From Anaerolineaceae bacterium (GTDB lineage Bacteria > Chloroflexota > Anaerolineae > Anaerolineales > Anaerolineaceae): a stretch of 64,000 bases of DNA. The translations under genes were made by a program, and so were the position numbers. This document shows positions 61,530 through 64,000 of the stretch, one piece after another. Positions within the stretch are counted from its first letter, which is position 1, and every line of letters begins with the position of its first letter. The stretch spans positions 17,054 to 81,053 of the forward strand of contig PABH01000013.1 of assembly GCA_002702705.1 (NCBI GenBank). The letters run 5' to 3'. The notes below the pieces were generated by a model that searched no databases, was not told where the DNA came from, and was given only the letters and a program-made list of their open reading frames with translations.

Positions 61530-61567
61530 AATGCTCCCGACGTCTATGCTCTGGCGTCGGGAGCATT
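61530..61567 (+). terminator. Terminator after the nucleobase permease
   Basis: AATGCTCCCGACG (61530-61542) and CGTCGGGAGCATT (61555-61567) form a perfect 13-pair stem. A smaller hairpin GACAGG/CCTGTC (61483-61522) precedes it. Confidence 0.75.
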
Positions 61568-61606
61568 ACCAAAACAGCTATTATTTATTTTTTATTGGAG
61601 AAGTAC

Positions 61607-62464
61607 ATGATTTTAATTTCTGGTGCATCCGGAAAAACGGGGAAAACCATCTTAAAATCTTTGGTGCAGCAAGGTAAAGCCGTTCGAGCCTGGGTGCATC
61701 ACGAAAAACAACGTGAAGAGATGATCAGTTTGGGTGTGGCGGATGTTTTTGTGGGTAATTTGCGTGAACCATCTGCCTGGCAGCAGGCTGTGCAAGGAAT
61801 TAAACGATTATATTTTATTGCCCCTAACATGAGCCCAGATGAAGATAAGATTGGGGCGATGGCAATCTTAGCCAGCCAAAAAGTAAATTTGGAACAATTT
61901 GTTTACCATTCGGTTTTACATCCACAGGTGCAGGATATGCCTCATCACTGGTTAAAACTGCGGGTGGAAGAACAATTATTTAAATCCGGTTTGGCTTTTA
62001 CCATCTTGCAGCCAGCCGCATATATGCAAAATGTGCTTGGATATTGGAAAACGATTCAAGAAAAAGGCCTGTATCAGATTCCTTATTCGATCACTTCCAA
62101 ATCGAGTATGGTTGATTTGGTTGATGTTGCTGAAGTTGCCGCTAAGGTATTATCCGAAGCAGGACATGCTTTTGCGACTTATGAATTGTGTGGAAAAGAA
62201 CCATATTCCGCAGAAGATATTGCAACAATCATTAGCGATAAAAAAGGATTTGAAGTTTCAGCAGCAACTGAGGATCGCGGCAGGTGGGAAAAGAAAGTAC
62301 GAGCCGCAGGTTTGGCAGATTATGCGATCGAAACCTTATTAAAAATGTTCGCTTATTATGAAGATTACGATTTTATTGGCAATGGTATGGTATTATCCTG
62401 GTTGTTAAAGAGAGAACCAGCCAGTTTTGAAGATTTTATAGATCGCGAATTATCCCAAGAATAA
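61607..62464 (+). CDS. NmrA-like NAD(P)-binding protein
   Basis: ATG 61607 follows GGAG with a six-base gap. The 285-residue protein begins with MILISGASGKTGKTILKSLV (GxxGxxG Rossmann motif), has a VYHSVLHP segment and a LQPAAYMQNV motif around residues 135-145, as in NmrA/HSCARG proteins. It lacks the YxxxK of a typical short-chain dehydrogenase, so it may be a redox sensor or an NAD(P)H reductase such as QorB. It lies after the permease terminator and may belong to another unit. Confidence 0.82.
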   Translation: MILISGASGKTGKTILKSLVQQGKAVRAWVHHEKQREEMISLGVADVFVGNLREPSAWQQAVQGIKRLYFIAPNMSPDEDKIGAMAILASQKVNLEQFVYHSVLHPQVQDMPHHWLKLRVEEQLFKSGLAFTILQPAAYMQNVLGYWKTIQEKGLYQIPYSITSKSSMVDLVDVAEVAAKVLSEAGHAFATYELCGKEPYSAEDIATIISDKKGFEVSAATEDRGRWEKKVRAAGLADYAIETLLKMFAYYEDYDFIGNGMVLSWLLKREPASFEDFIDRELSQE

Positions 62465-62484
62465 AATATTGTTAAGGAAGTCAA

Positions 62485-62973
62485 ATGGATAAAAAGAGAA
62501 GCCAACATTTTAATTTTGCATTTGAGTCGCTGCCGGTTGTATTCCACAGCCAAACCAAAGATTTTTTTAAGTATTTAGAGCGAGATGGAAATAAATTCTT
62601 AGAATTTTGGTGGGATCATATTGGGCTTCGGTTGGATGAAGATAAAGAGGTGGATTTTGAAGGCACAAGTTTTGAGGTTCGTGAGCTGCCGGAGAAAAAA
62701 TCCAAGATGGTTCTGGTGACCTTACCCCAACCGAAAAATCTTTTTGAAGTATATATGATGGCATTGGTGGAACTACCAAAAAACCGCTGGCCGGTTTATA
62801 TTCCCAATACGCGTATTTTTGTTTTGGAATACGTTCCGGAGAATTTGAGTGAAACCGGAACAATTGTTGGCGAAATAACCCCACGGGCACGTTACATCCG
62901 AAAAGGTAATGGCCCAGCGGTTGATTTAGAAGCGTTTTACCAAAGAGTCTATGACATGCTTTGGAAAAAATAA
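62485..62973 (+). CDS. Hypothetical soluble protein
   Basis: A 162-residue protein without recognised domain, signal peptide or membrane segment. It has aromatic-rich motifs FFKYLERDGNKFLEFWWDHI (about residues 26-45) and a middle beta region ending in PNTRIFVLEYVP. RBS AAGGAAG lies before the ATG. It is in line with the NmrA-like and the following membrane gene (gaps of 20 and 17 bases), so they may be cotranscribed. Confidence 0.65.
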   Translation: MDKKRSQHFNFAFESLPVVFHSQTKDFFKYLERDGNKFLEFWWDHIGLRLDEDKEVDFEGTSFEVRELPEKKSKMVLVTLPQPKNLFEVYMMALVELPKNRWPVYIPNTRIFVLEYVPENLSETGTIVGEITPRARYIRKGNGPAVDLEAFYQRVYDMLWKK

Positions 62974-62990
62974 GCTGAGGAGAAGGCTTT

Positions 62991-63353
62991 ATGAAATTTG
63001 AATTTGATTGGGGCGTTGCCATCACGGCATTTACCGCACTTTTATTTTATTTTCGTTTGGCAATGCTGCGTGGAAAAAAACGCCGATTGGCGAAAGAGTT
63101 GGCATTAGAACAGATGAGGAAAGCATCTCATCTGAAGAAAAAAAAGGTTAAAGAAAAGACTCAAGAGCCTAAGATCAATAAACCCAGTATTGAAGTTGCC
63201 AACTGGGCGATTGTTGTTATTGCGATTGTTTTAATGCTGGTAGGTGTCATCGCAAAAAATTCTCCAGCAATCAATCTTCCCCAAATTGTGCAAGATTATT
63301 GGTGGATTGGGCCTTCATTAGGTTTTATCTTGTTTATGTTTGGATTTAAATAG
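62991..63353 (+). CDS. Small membrane protein of unknown function
   Basis: A 120-residue protein with three hydrophobic segments (about residues 7-25, 71-88 and 100-117) and a highly charged Lys/Glu linker (AKELALEQMRKASHLKKKKV). RBS GAGGAGAAGG is strong. No family recognised. Confidence 0.6.
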   Translation: MKFEFDWGVAITAFTALLFYFRLAMLRGKKRRLAKELALEQMRKASHLKKKKVKEKTQEPKINKPSIEVANWAIVVIAIVLMLVGVIAKNSPAINLPQIVQDYWWIGPSLGFILFMFGFK

Positions 63354-63421
63354 AGCGGGGAAAATACTCAGCGCAAATCATACCTCTCGTTGGTGAAATT
63401 TACGTTAACACTGTCAGAAAC

Positions 63422-63470
63422 GCGCCCAACGGGAGGTTTTGAAAAGCGGCCTGCCGTTGGGCGCCTTTTA
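63422..63470 (+). terminator. Terminator before the MoaD-like gene
   Basis: GCGCCCAACGG (63422-63432) and CCGTTGGGCGC (63454-63464), a perfect 11-pair stem, then CTTTTA. Confidence 0.8.
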
Positions 63471-63577
63471 TCAGTGCTTCTTTGCGAAAAGCCCTAAGTG
63501 GGTTTATAAACGGCCTTGTGAAATATGTCCTGAATTGTTATGATCAGACCAATTATAAGAATGAGAAAAAGTGGATC

Positions 63578-63877
63578 ATGACAAACAACGAAATTAAATT
63601 AACAATTGAATTTACTGGTGTGGCAAAACAGTTTACAGGTGTGCCATCGGTAGATTTTGTTTTTCCGGAAGGGATTACATACAAGGATGTGGTGCGGGCT
63701 TTAGGAGAGCGATATCCTGAATTAATTGGATTGTTAATTGATCAGGATGGGGAAACCTTTTTAAGTTCGAATATGTTTATCATTAATAATGAAATGGCTT
63801 TACCAGTCATGGTGATGGATGAACATCCGAATGATGGGGACAGGTTGGTGTTGGTATCGATCATGACGGGGGGATAG
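63578..63877 (+). CDS. MoaD/ThiS-family sulfur carrier protein
   Basis: ATG 63578 (MTNNEIKLTIEFTGVAKQFT), rather than the longer reading from 63482. The 99-residue protein has the beta-grasp pattern and ends in MTGG. The C-terminal Gly-Gly is needed for adenylation and thiocarboxylation. MoaD is the small subunit of molybdopterin synthase, which suits the nearby molybdenum hydroxylase. The length, slightly over the usual 80, also allows a related sulfur carrier for tungsten/molybdenum cofactor or thiamine. No strong RBS is seen. Confidence 0.78.
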   Translation: MTNNEIKLTIEFTGVAKQFTGVPSVDFVFPEGITYKDVVRALGERYPELIGLLIDQDGETFLSSNMFIINNEMALPVMVMDEHPNDGDRLVLVSIMTGG

Positions 63878-63881
63878 GGAA

Positions 63882-63910
63882 GCGAATAACGAATAACGAA
63901 TAACGAATAG
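63882..63910. repeat. Four tandem copies of a 7-base repeat
   Basis: CGAATAA repeated about four times directly after the MoaD-like gene. Confidence 0.8.
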
Positions 63911-63957
63911 TTTTGAGCCTCCCCCCAAAAAAGAGACACCAAGATAAGAGAAATCTA

Positions 63958-64000
63958 TATAATAAAACTTGGGAGTCGAAATGAGAACAAGAAGGAAAAA
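63958..64000 (+). CDS. Possible start of a gene running off the window
   Basis: TATAAT (63958-63963) is followed by TTGGGAG and ATG at 63981 (MRTRRK...). Only about six codons are visible, so the product is unknown. Confidence 0.3.

Overview
The window looks like a chromosomal segment of a moderate-GC anaerobic or microaerophilic bacterium, most likely Chloroflexota, class Anaerolineae. The assignment is an inference. It rests on many lipoproteins with Thr/Pro-rich linkers, a bacterial radical-SAM/GNAT Elp3, an AmrS-type radical SAM enzyme, DegS/NarL-type two-component genes, long multiheme cytochromes and a gatC-gatA-gatB operon. No rRNA or tRNA gene and no CRISPR array was seen.

Layout. 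1-5.2 kb: the 3' end of an unidentified protein, a DUF2804 gene, two lipoproteins, a Yip1-like membrane protein, a block of roughly 240-bp tandem repeats and an MJ0936/YfcE-type phosphodiesterase. 5.3-12.4 kb: a respiratory island in three transcription units. It encodes a decaheme lipoprotein, a nonaheme NapC/NirT-like protein, a nonaheme membrane-anchored cytochrome and a b-type cytochrome fused to a c-type domain: 29 heme c motifs and no catalytic subunit. 12.8-16.3 kb: MutS2 and a secreted hydrolase. 16.4-17.8 kb: an IS200-like RAYT transposase inside a field of REP-like palindromes. 17.9-24.5 kb: AmrS, Elp3, a methyltransferase, a LuxR-type regulator, and an ECF sigma factor with a probable membrane anti-sigma/sensor partner. 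24.8-31.7 kb: the gatCAB operon with an inserted DUF4870-like duplicated membrane gene, a lactate permease and a YjjG-type nucleotidase. 31.8-41.7 kb: assorted membrane, hydrolase and ferritin-like genes, a histidine kinase/response regulator pair, a decayed metallophosphoesterase and a small PLDc_N-type protein.

41.8-64 kb appears devoted largely to nucleoside or nucleobase use. A BmpA-type ABC transporter (minus strand) faces a long plus-strand block: a GNAT-like protein, fdrA, a DUF1116 (ylbE/allG) gene, a double-domain cyclase-family hydrolase, the three subunits of a molybdenum hydroxylase, a CoxG-like protein, an NCS2 nucleobase permease of the UraA signature type, an NmrA-like reductase, two unknowns and a MoaD-like sulfur carrier. 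Together these suggest a pathway that imports an N-heterocycle, hydroxylates it, opens the ring by hydrolysis, and transfers the resulting ureido carbamoyl group to phosphate. The substrate cannot be read from the sequence; uracil/barbiturate and purine/oxalurate routes are the two main hypotheses.

Regulatory signals are unusually readable. Two promoters, 10 kb apart, carry nearly the same 14-bp palindrome exactly two bases after the -10 box, one of them in front of the LuxR-type regulator itself. Two of the cytochrome units share a conserved upstream element. A perfect 28-bp palindrome lies upstream of a TerC-family gene.
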